DNA of 64,000 nucleotides from Kitasatospora sp. DSM 101779. Its GTDB lineage: Bacteria; Actinomycetota; Actinomycetes; Streptomycetales; Streptomycetaceae. The notes below the pieces were generated by a model. It was given only the letters and a program-made list of their open reading frames with translations. It made no database searches and was not told where the DNA came from. A program made the translations under genes and the position numbers. The stretch lies in contig NZ_JAHTIK010000001.1 of assembly GCF_025655475.1 (NCBI RefSeq), positions 3,744,032 to 3,808,031 on the forward strand, read 5' to 3'. Shown piece by piece: positions 1-9,152 of the stretch (positions within the stretch are counted from its first letter, which is position 1; every line of letters begins with the position of its first letter).

Positions 1-777
1 GGCCGGGGTGGGCCGGTCGGCGGCGTCCTTGTGGAGGCAGGCCCGGACGGCCTCGTGCAGCGGGCCGGTGATCCCGGCGAGGTCGGGCTCCTCGTGCAGG
101 ACCCGGTAGAGCAGGACGGCCGCGCTGACGCCCTCGCCGAAGGGCGCGGTGCCGGTGGCGGCGAAGGCGAGGACGGCGCCGAGCGAGAAGACGTCCCCGG
201 CGGGTCCGGCCGGTTCGCCGGCGGCCTGCTCGGGCGAGAGGTAGCCGGGCGAGCCGACCACGTACCCGGAGCGGGTGAGGGCGGTGGCGGCGTCCAGGGC
301 GCGGGCGATACCGAAGTCGATCAGGCGGGGGCCGTCCAGGGCGAGCAGCACGTTGGACGGCTTGACGTCGCGGTGCACCAGGCCGAGGGCGTGCACCTGC
401 TCCAGGGCCTCGGCGAGGGCGGCGCCGAGGGTGTGCACGGCCGGGACGGGCAGCGGGCCGTGCCGGCGGACGGCGGCGTCCAGCGAGGGTCCGGCGACGT
501 AGCCGCTGGCCACCCAGGGCTGGTCGCCCTCGGTGTCGGCGTCGAGCACCGGGGCCGTCCAGCGGCCGCCGACCAGCCGTGCGGCCGCGACCTCCTGCCG
601 GAACCTGGCCCGGAACTCGGGGTCGTCGGCGAGTTCGCCGCGCACCACCTTGACCGCGACCGTCCGGCCGCCGGCCGTGCGGCCGAGGTAGACCCGCCCC
701 ATGCCGCCCGCGCCGAGGCGGCGCAGCAGCCGGTACCCGCCGACCCGTGTCGGGTCCGCAGCGCCCAGTGGTTCCAT
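1..777 (-). CDS. Serine/threonine protein kinase, N-terminal part (runs off the window start)
   Basis: The minus-strand frame from the ATG at 777 to the window edge encodes 259 residues of a Hanks-type kinase domain. Visible parts are the glycine-rich loop (LLRRLGAGGMGRVYLG), the AVKVV lysine, the catalytic loop VHRDVKPSN, the DFG motif in LIDFGIA and an activation segment GSPGYLSPEQ. It would phosphorylate Ser/Thr on cytoplasmic proteins. The C-terminal half, which would show PASTA repeats, a sensor or a membrane anchor, lies outside the window, so the subtype is unknown. It lies 70 bp downstream of mqnA on the same strand and may be cotranscribed with it. Confidence 0.93.
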   Translation of the reverse strand, partial: MEPLGAADPTRVGGYRLLRRLGAGGMGRVYLGRTAGGRTVAVKVVRGELADDPEFRARFRQEVAAARLVGGRWTAPVLDADTEGDQPWVASGYVAGPSLDAAVRRHGPLPVPAVHTLGAALAEALEQVHALGLVHRDVKPSNVLLALDGPRLIDFGIARALDAATALTRSGYVVGSPGYLSPEQAAGEPAGPAGDVFSLGAVLAFAATGTAPFGEGVSAAVLLYRVLHEEPDLAGITGPLHEAVRACLHKDAADRPTPA

Positions 778-847
778 CGCCCCCGCCTCCCGCCGGCCCT
801 GGTGGGCCCCGCCGGACAGTACCAACCGGAGTCCCTGCTCGCCGGTG

Positions 848-2082
<1,235 letters not shown>

Positions 2083-2286
2083 ATGGCTCAGGGAACCGTC
2101 AAGTGGTTCAACGCTGAGAAGGGCTTCGGCTTCATCGCCCAGGAGGGCGGCGGCCCCGACGTCTTCGTCCACTACTCCGCCATCAACTCGACCGGCTTCC
2201 GGTCGCTCGAGGAGAACCAGGCGGTCACCTTCGACGTCACCCAGGGCCCGAAGGGCCCGCAGGCGGAGAACGTCACCGCTGTCTGA
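2083..2286 (+). CDS. Cold-shock protein (CspA family)
   Basis: The 67-residue protein is the usual length for a single cold-shock domain. It shows both RNA-binding motifs, KGFGFI (RNP1) and VFVHYSAI (RNP2), and the conserved start [14 protein letters not shown]. Such proteins bind single-stranded RNA and DNA and act as RNA chaperones. The start is fixed by AAGGAG 6 bp upstream. The upstream extension of the frame is not conserved in type and is ignored. A strong hairpin follows about 90 bp downstream, so the gene is probably monocistronic. Confidence 0.97.
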   Translation: MAQGTVKWFNAEKGFGFIAQEGGGPDVFVHYSAINSTGFRSLEENQAVTFDVTQGPKGPQAENVTAV

Positions 2287-2372
2287 CGATCCTCTGATGA
2301 TCTGATCGCTCCGGACCTCCGGGTCCACGGCGGCCACCCGGGCCGCCACACGAGCACGAAGAGCAGTACCAA

Positions 2373-2401
2373 GGGGGCCCGCCACGTTGTGGCGGGCCCC
2401 C
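2373..2401 (+). terminator. Strong hairpin after cold-shock gene
   Basis: A perfect 13-bp stem (GGGGGCCCGCCAC paired with its complement) encloses a 3-nt loop. There is no U-tract, as usual in Streptomyces. It lies about 90 bp past the cold-shock stop codon. Confidence 0.85.
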
Positions 2402-2592
2402 CTGCCTGTTCCGCGCCCGGCCGGGCCCTGACACGCGGGGAGCACTGCTCCGTCGGCCACGCGGCATCGCTCGATCGAGTGATCCTCGCCACGCGGCCGG
2501 GGGCTGTTGTCGATTCGTGACCGGACGGTCCCCCGGGTGCGAAACTGCCGGGGCCCTTCGCGCGTCTATCGAAGGGAATACGGCGAAGGGGT

Positions 2593-3792
2593 ATGGCAGT
2601 GAAGCGGGCGGCAGGCAGGATCGTGGCGGCAGCGGTGCTCGGTGGGGCGCTGGTGCTCACCACCGCGTGCAGCAGCAGCGGCGGGGGTTCGTCCTCGGGC
2701 CCCGACAAGCAGGCGGAGCAGAAGAAGTCCCAGGCCCAGCTGAGCATCGAGCCGGCCAACGGTGCCACCAAGGTGAAGCCGACCGGCGCGCTCAAGGTCG
2801 CGGTGGCGAACGGCAAGCTCACCGCGGTCAAGGTGACGGGCAAGGACGGCAAGGACGTCCCGGGCACCATCACCCCCGACGGCCTCGGCTGGACGCCCTC
2901 GCAGAACCTCGCCGTCTCCACCGAGTACAAGGTGAGCGCCCAGGCCGCCGACGCCTCCGGCGTGGCGACCACCGCGGAGAGCAGCTTCACCACCCTGACG
3001 CCGACCAAGGGCGCGAGCCCGTACGACAACATCTCGGACAAGCAGACCTACGGCGTCGGCATGATCGTCTCGCTGAACTTCAAGAAGGGCGTCGAGAACA
3101 AGGCGGCGGTCGAGAAGGCCGTCACCTTCGAGGCCTCCGACGGCACCGTGGTCAAGCCGCACTGGTTCGGCAACACCCGGGTGGACTTCCGCCCGGAGAC
3201 GTTCTGGAAGCCGCAGACCAAGGTCACCGTGCACTACCGGCTGAAGAGCGTCGAGACCGCCCCGGACGTGTACGGCGAGGTCGACAGCGACCAGAGCTTC
3301 ACCATCGGCCGCTCCCGGGTCAGCGTCGCGGACGCCTCCACCCACCAGATGGTGGTCAAGGAGGACGGCAAGCCGGACGCCACCATCCCGATCAGCGCCG
3401 GCGCCAGCTCGCCCGCCTCGCAGAACACCTTCAACGGCACGATGGTGGTCATGGCCAAGGAGGGGACGACCGTCATGGACTCCTCCACCGTGGTCAACCA
3501 CGAGGGCCCTGCCTACAAGGTCGAGATGCCGCACGCCCTGCGGCTGACCCCGACCGGCACCTACGTGCACGGCAAGTACGCCCCCGGCGTGTTCGGCCAC
3601 ACCAACACCAGCCACGGCTGCATCGGCCTGGAGGACACCTCGGCCAAGGACGGCTCGCCGGGCTCGTCGGCCGGGCAGTTCTACGACGCCGCGATGGTCG
3701 GCGACCCGGTCACCGTGCAGAACTCGGTCGGCCAGCAGGTGAAGCCGGACAACGGTCTGAGCGGCTGGAACATCTCCTGGGACAAGTGGTGA
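2593..3792 (+). CDS. L,D-transpeptidase lipoprotein (Ig-like domains plus YkuD)
   Basis: The 399-residue protein resembles mycobacterial LdtMt2-type enzymes, which form 3-3 crosslinks in peptidoglycan outside the membrane. A signal peptide ends in a lipobox with the modified cysteine at about residue 26 (LTTAC), followed by a Ser/Gly linker. Two Ig-like domains (about 45-250) precede the YkuD domain, whose catalytic motif HTNTSHGCIGL is intact, with the SHGC cysteine as nucleophile. The C-terminus SGWNISWDKW is typical. The ATG at 2593 is very close to GAAGGGG. The GTG at 2599 has better ribosome-binding-site spacing and may be the true start. Confidence 0.95.
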   Translation: MAVKRAAGRIVAAAVLGGALVLTTACSSSGGGSSSGPDKQAEQKKSQAQLSIEPANGATKVKPTGALKVAVANGKLTAVKVTGKDGKDVPGTITPDGLGWTPSQNLAVSTEYKVSAQAADASGVATTAESSFTTLTPTKGASPYDNISDKQTYGVGMIVSLNFKKGVENKAAVEKAVTFEASDGTVVKPHWFGNTRVDFRPETFWKPQTKVTVHYRLKSVETAPDVYGEVDSDQSFTIGRSRVSVADASTHQMVVKEDGKPDATIPISAGASSPASQNTFNGTMVVMAKEGTTVMDSSTVVNHEGPAYKVEMPHALRLTPTGTYVHGKYAPGVFGHTNTSHGCIGLEDTSAKDGSPGSSAGQFYDAAMVGDPVTVQNSVGQQVKPDNGLSGWNISWDKW

Positions 3793-3807
3793 CGCGCTGA
3801 CCCGAAC

Positions 3808-3858
3808 GCCGTCGGGGCGTCCGTCCGGAGGGGGGATCCGGACGGGCGCCCCGACGGC
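3808..3858 (+). terminator. Long hairpin between L,D-transpeptidase and GH87 genes
   Basis: A 22-bp stem with one G-T wobble and a 7-nt loop is followed by TTTCT. It lies between convergent genes and may terminate transcription from both sides. Confidence 0.88.
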
Positions 3859-3885
3859 TTTCTCGGGGGTGGCCGCCGCACGCCG

Positions 3886-5964
3886 TCACCAGGCGGACGG
3901 CGCCGGCGGCGCCACCACCGGAGGGCGGTCGTCGCAGGTGATGGTGTTGGGCAGCTCCCACGGCGCGAGCCAGGCACCGGTGGTGCCGCCGCCGTCGTTG
4001 CCGCCGAGGTCGGTCAGCGAGAACTCCGACCCGGCCGGGGTGAAGTGGAAGCTGCCGCAGTTGTTCACACCGACCGCGCCGACGTTGCGGGCGTCCACGT
4101 TCTCGAAGTCGGCGGAGCCTGCCGCGCGGGCGCTGAGCACCGAGGCGCCCGTGCCGTCGACCCGGATGTCCTTGAAGTGCAGGCCGGTGACCTCGTAGAG
4201 GTCCTTGACCGGCCAGTCGGCCACCACCATCACCGCGTTGTAGGTGCTGTCGAGGAAGTGGTCCCCGGTCACCCGGACGTCCGCGGCGATGTCCTTCTCC
4301 AGCGCGTAGAACCAGATCGCGCCGAGGCCGATCTTCCAGTTCAGCTCGAAGGTGCCGGAGCGGACGGTGGTGTTGTCGGTGATCCACAGGTGCCCGGCGA
4401 ACGGCTCGGCGCCGAAGCGGGAGCCGACGTGGACGGCACTGCCCTCGCGGACCGGGTCGGCGACCAGGTTGCCCGAGACGGTGTTGTCGGTGCCGCCGTA
4501 GATCGCGATGCCGTTGGCCAGCACCGGCGACTGCACGGTGTTGTGGTCGAAGGTGTTGCGGGCGTCCCCGGTCCTCTCGGACCACATGGCGAGGCCGTCG
4601 TCGCCGCTGTTGCGGACGAGGTTGTGCGAGACCACCGAGTCGGTCACGCCGGTGTGGAGGTTCAGGCCGTCGGCGATCTGGTCGGTAATCACGTTGCGGG
4701 TCACCCTGAGGTTCTTCATCGGCCCGTCGAACCAGAGGCCCACCTTGGTGTGATGGATGTACAGGCCCTCGATCATGGAGTCGCTCATCGCTCCGCCGAT
4801 GCCGTTCACCTGGTCGGTGTCGATCCGCTCGCGGACATCGCCCTCGACCGCGAAGCCGGACAGGTGGACGTTGCGGCTGCCGCCCGCGGCGGCGTCCTTG
4901 CCGTAGAAGCCGACGCCGGTGTGCACCGAACCTCCCCCAGCCTCCGGCCGGGGAGACCCCCATGGGGCCGGGGTCGCGAGCTCGACCCGGTGCCCCTTGA
5001 CGATCGTGTACCAGCTGCCGGCGCCCTCGATCGTCACGTCGTCGACCACGATGTGACGGTTCACCTGGTAGGTGCCCGGCGGCAGGTAGACCGGCAGGCG
5101 CACCCCGCGGGCGAAGGCGATCGCCCGGTCGATCGCGTCCGCGGAGTCGCGCCGGCCGGTCGGGTCGGCGCCGAAGGCGAGCACGTTGGCGGCGGCGGGG
5201 TTCACGTGCGGGGCGGCCACGAGTTCGGAGTCGAGCAGGTCGACCACCGTCCAGGCGGCCCTGCTGCCCCGCGGCACGGTCAGCCGCACGGTGTCGCCGG
5301 CCCGGTAGGTGCGGCCGAGCAGCAGGCGCTGCTCGTCGTAGAAGTGGGTGGGCCGGAACGGCTTGGCGATCTCCGGGGCCGGGGTGGTGGCGCTCGGCAC
5401 GCAGGAGCACTCGGTGATCCACCAGTCGGGGTGGAGCAGCCCGGCCTGCGGGTCGTTGCTGAACGGGTACTGGTTGTAGAGCCACGAGTACTGCGAGGTC
5501 AGCGTCATGGTGCTGTACTTGCGGCCGTTCACCGCGACGTCCAGCGGCGCGGTGGTGCCGCCGCCGCCCGGGGCGTCCGGGACGCTGTAGCGCACGGTGA
5601 TCGCGTTGGCCGCCGCGGGCAGGGTGAACTCGACGTACTGGCCGGGCGTCAGCTTCACCGCGGAGCGGCCGGAGGCCTCCGAGGGCAGGGTGTAGGCGGT
5701 GCGGTCCGGACCGATCACCGTGCCGTTGCTCCGCGCGTTCTCGGCCTCCTGCTCGGCCGCGCCCAGGTCGGCGCCGCGTCCGGCGGCCAGCGCCGGCGCC
5801 AGGCCCACCCGTGTCACGACGGCCCCGGCGGCGGGCTTCCCGGTGCCGGCGGCGGCCGGCCCGGCGTAGCCGACGGTGGCCGCGGTCACCGCCGCCAGCA
5901 CGGCCGCGGCACGACGCAGCGGCCCGCCGGCCCGGCGCTCCGCTCCTCTGATGCTCCGTGACAT
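3886..5964 (-). CDS. Secreted GH87-type alpha-1,3-glucanase (mycodextranase-like, right-handed beta-helix)
   Basis: The 692-residue protein has an N-terminal signal peptide (twin-basic start, hydrophobic run, AGPAAAG). An N-terminal carbohydrate-binding-like region (about 60-200) contains YTLPSEASGRSA and QYVEFTLPA. A parallel beta-helix with pectate-lyase-type repeats follows. The segment ADGLNLHTGVTD to GDDGLAMWS puts three acids 23 and 24 residues apart. From memory this spacing matches the catalytic triad reported for GH87 alpha-1,3-glucanase. It would degrade alpha-1,3-glucan of fungal walls or dental mutan. The ATG at 5964 follows GAGAGAAACGAG. A short low-complexity insertion interrupts the domain at 4931-4968. 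Confidence 0.85.
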   Translation of the reverse strand: MSRSIRGAERRAGGPLRRAAAVLAAVTAATVGYAGPAAAGTGKPAAGAVVTRVGLAPALAAGRGADLGAAEQEAENARSNGTVIGPDRTAYTLPSEASGRSAVKLTPGQYVEFTLPAAANAITVRYSVPDAPGGGGTTAPLDVAVNGRKYSTMTLTSQYSWLYNQYPFSNDPQAGLLHPDWWITECSCVPSATTPAPEIAKPFRPTHFYDEQRLLLGRTYRAGDTVRLTVPRGSRAAWTVVDLLDSELVAAPHVNPAAANVLAFGADPTGRRDSADAIDRAIAFARGVRLPVYLPPGTYQVNRHIVVDDVTIEGAGSWYTIVKGHRVELATPAPWGSPRPEAGGGSVHTGVGFYGKDAAAGGSRNVHLSGFAVEGDVRERIDTDQVNGIGGAMSDSMIEGLYIHHTKVGLWFDGPMKNLRVTRNVITDQIADGLNLHTGVTDSVVSHNLVRNSGDDGLAMWSERTGDARNTFDHNTVQSPVLANGIAIYGGTDNTVSGNLVADPVREGSAVHVGSRFGAEPFAGHLWITDNTTVRSGTFELNWKIGLGAIWFYALEKDIAADVRVTGDHFLDSTYNAVMVVADWPVKDLYEVTGLHFKDIRVDGTGASVLSARAAGSADFENVDARNVGAVGVNNCGSFHFTPAGSEFSLTDLGGNDGGGTTGAWLAPWELPNTITCDDRPPVVAPPAPSAW
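4931..4968. repeat. Small in-frame GGGGAG/CCCCC-type insertion inside the GH87 gene
   Basis: About 36-39 bp of G-tract and C-tract sequence (GGCCGGGGAGACCCCCATGG core) that can fold on itself. It adds a Pro/Gly/Trp-rich stretch in a loop between the VELATPA and SVHTG segments without breaking the frame. A related sequence occurs at 58029-58047. I infer a short dispersed repeat rather than ancestral coding sequence. Confidence 0.5.
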
Positions 5965-6084
5965 CGCTTGCTCGTTTCTCTCGGGGTGGTGGCGGCCGTA
6001 GGCGCTCGCGGCGGAGCGTAGGGCTCCGCGGCGAGGCCCCACAAGAACCGTGCAAGTAATTTTCGAATATCTGTTGATTTGATG

Positions 6085-6100
6085 CAGATGAATACGTCTG
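6085..6100. promoter_or_regulatory. Inverted repeat in the AT-rich region upstream of the GH87 gene
   Basis: CAGATG and CGTCTG flank AATA (one mismatch between the arms), inside an AT-rich island at about 6055-6110 that stands out from the surrounding GC-rich DNA. The island also carries the near-palindrome ATTTTCGAATAT and probably holds the promoter and operator of the secreted glucanase. The identity of the regulator cannot be read from the sequence. Confidence 0.4.
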
Positions 6101-6146
6101 TTCTTGCGGGTCGATGCCCGGGCTCCTCCGCCGGGCCGCACACGGA

Positions 6147-6183
6147 CCAGGGCCCCTCCCCCGGTTCGGGGAAGGGGCCCTGG
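6147..6183 (-). terminator. Hairpin after the symporter gene
   Basis: A long stem built from CCAGGGCCCC and its complement, with slight slippage in the C-tract, lies about 25 bp past the symporter stop codon. Confidence 0.8.
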
Positions 6184-6206
6184 GCGGGTCCTGCGGTGAT
6201 CCGGCG

Positions 6207-7514
6207 TCAGGCCGCGGCGGTCACCGGCTCGGCGGGCCGGGCGGGCGCGGGCTCGGCCAGCAGATCGCCGGTCGGGTGGTCGTAGGCCGCGCGGTCCAGC
6301 GTCTTCTCACGGGCCGCGACCAGGATCGGCACGACCGCCTGGCCGGCCACGTTGGTGGCGGTGCGGACCATGTCGAGGATCGGGTCGATCGCGAGCAGCA
6401 GGCCGACGCCCTCCAGCGGCAGGCCGACCGTCGACAGGGTGAGGGTCAGCATGACGATCGCGCCGGTGAGGCCCGCGGTCGCGGCGGAGCCGATCACCGA
6501 GACGAAGGCGATCAGCAGGTAGTCGCCGACGCCGAGGTGGATGCCGTAGACCTGGCCCACGAAGATCGCGGCGAGCGCGGGGTAGATCGCGGCGCAGCCG
6601 TCCATCTTGGTGGTCGCGCCGAACGGGACGGCGAAGCTGGCGTACTCGCTCGGGACGCCGAGGCGTTCGGTGACCCGGCGGGTGACCGGCAGGGTGCCGA
6701 CCGAGGAGCGGGAGACGAAGGCCAGCTGGATGGCCGGCCAGGCACCGCGGAAGAAGTGCACGGGGTTGAGGCCGCCGGCGAAGCGCAGCAGCAGCGGGTA
6801 GACCGCGAACAGCACGATCGCGCAGCCGATGTAGACGTCGGCGGTGAGCGTGGCGAACGGGGCGAGCAGGTCCCAGCCGTACTTGGCGACGGACTTGCCG
6901 ATCAGGCCGAGGGTGCCGAGCGGCGCCAGTCTGATGACCCACCAGAGCGCGGTCTGGGTGAGGTCGAGGACGGACTCGGCGAGCCGGCGGACGGGCTCGG
7001 CCTTCTCACCGATCTTCAGCACGGCGGCACCGGTGACGATGCCGAGGAAGACGATCTGCAGGACGTTCACCTCGACGAACGCGGTGGCGATGTTCGTCGG
7101 AACGATGCCGGTCAGGAAGTCGACCCAGCTGCCGGCCTCCTCCGGGGCCTTGAGGCCCTCGGTGGAGAGGCCGGCGCCGCTGCCGGGGTCGGTGAGCAGG
7201 CCGAGGCCGAGGCCCACGGCGACCGCGATCAGCGAGGTGGCGAGGAACCAGAGCAGGGTGCGGACGGCGAGCCGCGCGGCGTTGGCGACGTTCCGCAGGT
7301 TGGCGACGCTGACCACGATCGCGGTGAAGACCAGCGGCGGGACGGCCAGCTTCAGCAGCTGGACGAAGGTCTTGCCGACGGTGTCGAGGGTGGTGGTGAG
7401 CCAGGCGACGTCGCTGGCGCGGGCGATCCAGCCGAGCAGCAGGCCGAGGACGAGGCCTCCGGCGATCTGCGCCCAGAAGGGCGTGCGGCGGACTGCGGAC
7501 AGGGGTCCGGGCAT
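6207..7514 (-). CDS. Dicarboxylate/amino acid:cation symporter (DAACS/SLC1 family) with altered Na-site residues
   Basis: The 435-residue membrane protein has the eight-TM plus two-hairpin pattern of the GltPh/DctA family. Hairpin 1 carries SRSSVGTLP and TM8 carries DPILDMVRTATNVAG, retaining the aspartate and arginine equivalent to GltPh D394 and R397. The unwound TM7 motif, NMDGT in GltPh, reads KMDGC here. The TM8 residue equivalent to D405 is Gln. Import of C4-dicarboxylates or acidic amino acids is likely, but ion coupling may differ from sodium-driven homologues. The gene is probably monocistronic and starts at an ATG on the far side of a 365-bp gap from the divergent MFS gene. Confidence 0.9.
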   Translation of the reverse strand: MPGPLSAVRRTPFWAQIAGGLVLGLLLGWIARASDVAWLTTTLDTVGKTFVQLLKLAVPPLVFTAIVVSVANLRNVANAARLAVRTLLWFLATSLIAVAVGLGLGLLTDPGSGAGLSTEGLKAPEEAGSWVDFLTGIVPTNIATAFVEVNVLQIVFLGIVTGAAVLKIGEKAEPVRRLAESVLDLTQTALWWVIRLAPLGTLGLIGKSVAKYGWDLLAPFATLTADVYIGCAIVLFAVYPLLLRFAGGLNPVHFFRGAWPAIQLAFVSRSSVGTLPVTRRVTERLGVPSEYASFAVPFGATTKMDGCAAIYPALAAIFVGQVYGIHLGVGDYLLIAFVSVIGSAATAGLTGAIVMLTLTLSTVGLPLEGVGLLLAIDPILDMVRTATNVAGQAVVPILVAAREKTLDRAAYDHPTGDLLAEPAPARPAEPVTAAA

Positions 7515-7858
7515 GGGGATGCGACTCCGGGTCGGGTGGCAGACGGGGGGAGGTCGGACACGGCGGCACGCGGGGCCCGTCCGGGCGGGGCCGCGGAGGG
7601 ACCGTCAGGAGAGGCGTGCCGCCCCGGTACAGCCGCAGGCGCGGCAGGCGCGGGGGCCGGCCACGGCTCGGGGCGTGCAGGCGCGGCGAGGGGCGAGCGG
7701 GGTGCTCGACCCGGCCTGGAGCGCGGCGCCTGCGGTGGTCATGGCCGGAACGTTAGCAGTAAACATTTGAGATGTTCAAAGTATTGGTTTGAGCTATGGC
7801 CACGAACCAGCCAGTGGCCGCAGCGGACGCCGTCGGCGCAGATTGACCGACGAGGTCG

Positions 7859-7872
7859 GTTATACGTATAAC
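7859..7872. promoter_or_regulatory. Perfect palindrome GTTATACGTATAAC just before an MFS gene
   Basis: A 14-bp perfect, AT-rich palindrome sits 7 bp before the start codon at 7880 in an otherwise GC-rich region. Its position, overlapping the start region and a possible -10 (TATACG), suggests a repressor operator for the MFS gene. The rest of the 365-bp gap (7515-7879) holds an imperfect TTTGA/TCAAA inverted repeat at about 7767-7781, probably near the symporter promoter, and no gene. Confidence 0.55.
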
Positions 7873-7879
7873 TTCAGGT

Positions 7880-9088
7880 ATGGGCTACATCGCGCTGCTC
7901 CGCGCCCCGCACGTCACCCGGCTGCTCCTCGGCACCCTGCTCGGCCGGCTCCCCGCCGGCATGACCGGTCTGGTGATCGCCCTCGCCCTGCGCGAGGCGG
8001 GTGCGCCGTACAGCCGGATCGGCCTCGCCACCGCCGCCTACGCCGTCTCCGCCGCGATCGGCGGCCCGGTGCTCGGGCGGATCGTCGACCGCACCGGCCA
8101 GCCGCGGGTGCTGCTCACCACTGCCCTGGTGGCCGGGCTCGGCTACGCCCTGCTCGCCCTCGCCCCCGGCTCCGCGGTCGCCGCACCGGCCGGCGCCGCG
8201 CTCGCAGGCCTCGCCATGCCGCCGCTCGAACCCTGCCTGCGGGCCCTGTGGCCGTCCGTGGTGAAGGAGGAGCAGCTCGACACCGCGTACGCCTTCGACT
8301 CCGCCTCCCAGCAGATCCTCTACGTGGCGGGCCCGCTCGCGGTGGCCGGCATCGCCGCCGGCTTCGGCCCGTCCACAGCCCTGTGGACAGCCGCCGCGCT
8401 CGGCCTGCTCGGCTCGCTGGTCGTCGCCACCGCCGCACCCGCCCGGGCCTGGCGGGCACCGGCGCGCGGCGCCTCCGCCGGGTTCCTCGGACCGCTGCGC
8501 TCGCCCGGGCTCGTCCTGCTGCTGGTCGGTCTGGCCGGGGCCGGCTGGACGGTCGGCGCCCAGAGCGTGCTGTTCATCGCCTACGCCGAGCAGCACCCCG
8601 GCGCCCTGCCCGGCGGGGCGGGCGTGATGCTGGCGCTCGCGGCGCTCGGCGGGCTGCTCGGCGCGCTCGGCTACGGCGCCGTCCGGTGGAGGAGCACCAC
8701 CGCCACCCGCACCTGGGTGATCGCGCTGCTGATGGCGGCCTCGTACCTGCCGCTGCTCGCCCTGCCCGGTCCGTTCGCGATGTCCGCGCTCTCGCTGCTC
8801 TCCGGGATCGGCCTGGCGCCGCTGCTGGCGGCCGCCTTCGTGCTGATCGCCGAGCTGGCGCCGACCGGGACGGTCACCGAGGCCTTCGCCTGGCTGATCA
8901 CGCTGTTCGCGACCGGGAACGCGGCGGGGTATGCGGTGTCCGGCGCCCTGGTCGAGGGCTCGCTGCTGCGGGTCGCGGTGTGTGCGGCGGCCGGGATCGG
9001 CGTCGGCGGGGTGCTGCTGTTCGCCTGCCGCGGCTGGTTCCGGCCCGCGGCGGCCGACGCCCCGGCCCGGACCGTCCTGGCGGCCTGA
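7880..9088 (+). CDS. MFS transporter
   Basis: The 402-residue, roughly 12-TM major facilitator resembles sugar-efflux or drug-efflux type members. It has the RIGLATAAYAVSAAIGGPVLGRIVDRTG segment with a motif A-like GRIVDRTGQPR after TM2. The central loop is short and there is no extra domain. The substrate is unknown. Translation starts at the ATG 7 bp after the palindrome GTTATACGTATAAC, with no convincing ribosome-binding site, so the transcript leader is probably short. It converges with the LacI-family gene downstream. Confidence 0.9.
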   Translation: MGYIALLRAPHVTRLLLGTLLGRLPAGMTGLVIALALREAGAPYSRIGLATAAYAVSAAIGGPVLGRIVDRTGQPRVLLTTALVAGLGYALLALAPGSAVAAPAGAALAGLAMPPLEPCLRALWPSVVKEEQLDTAYAFDSASQQILYVAGPLAVAGIAAGFGPSTALWTAAALGLLGSLVVATAAPARAWRAPARGASAGFLGPLRSPGLVLLLVGLAGAGWTVGAQSVLFIAYAEQHPGALPGGAGVMLALAALGGLLGALGYGAVRWRSTTATRTWVIALLMAASYLPLLALPGPFAMSALSLLSGIGLAPLLAAAFVLIAELAPTGTVTEAFAWLITLFATGNAAGYAVSGALVEGSLLRVAVCAAAGIGVGGVLLFACRGWFRPAAADAPARTVLAA

Positions 9089-9152
9089 ACGGAACGCGCC
9101 GCACCGTCCGCCCCGCACGGTTCGGTACCCGTGCCGGGCCTTGGGCCTTCGG

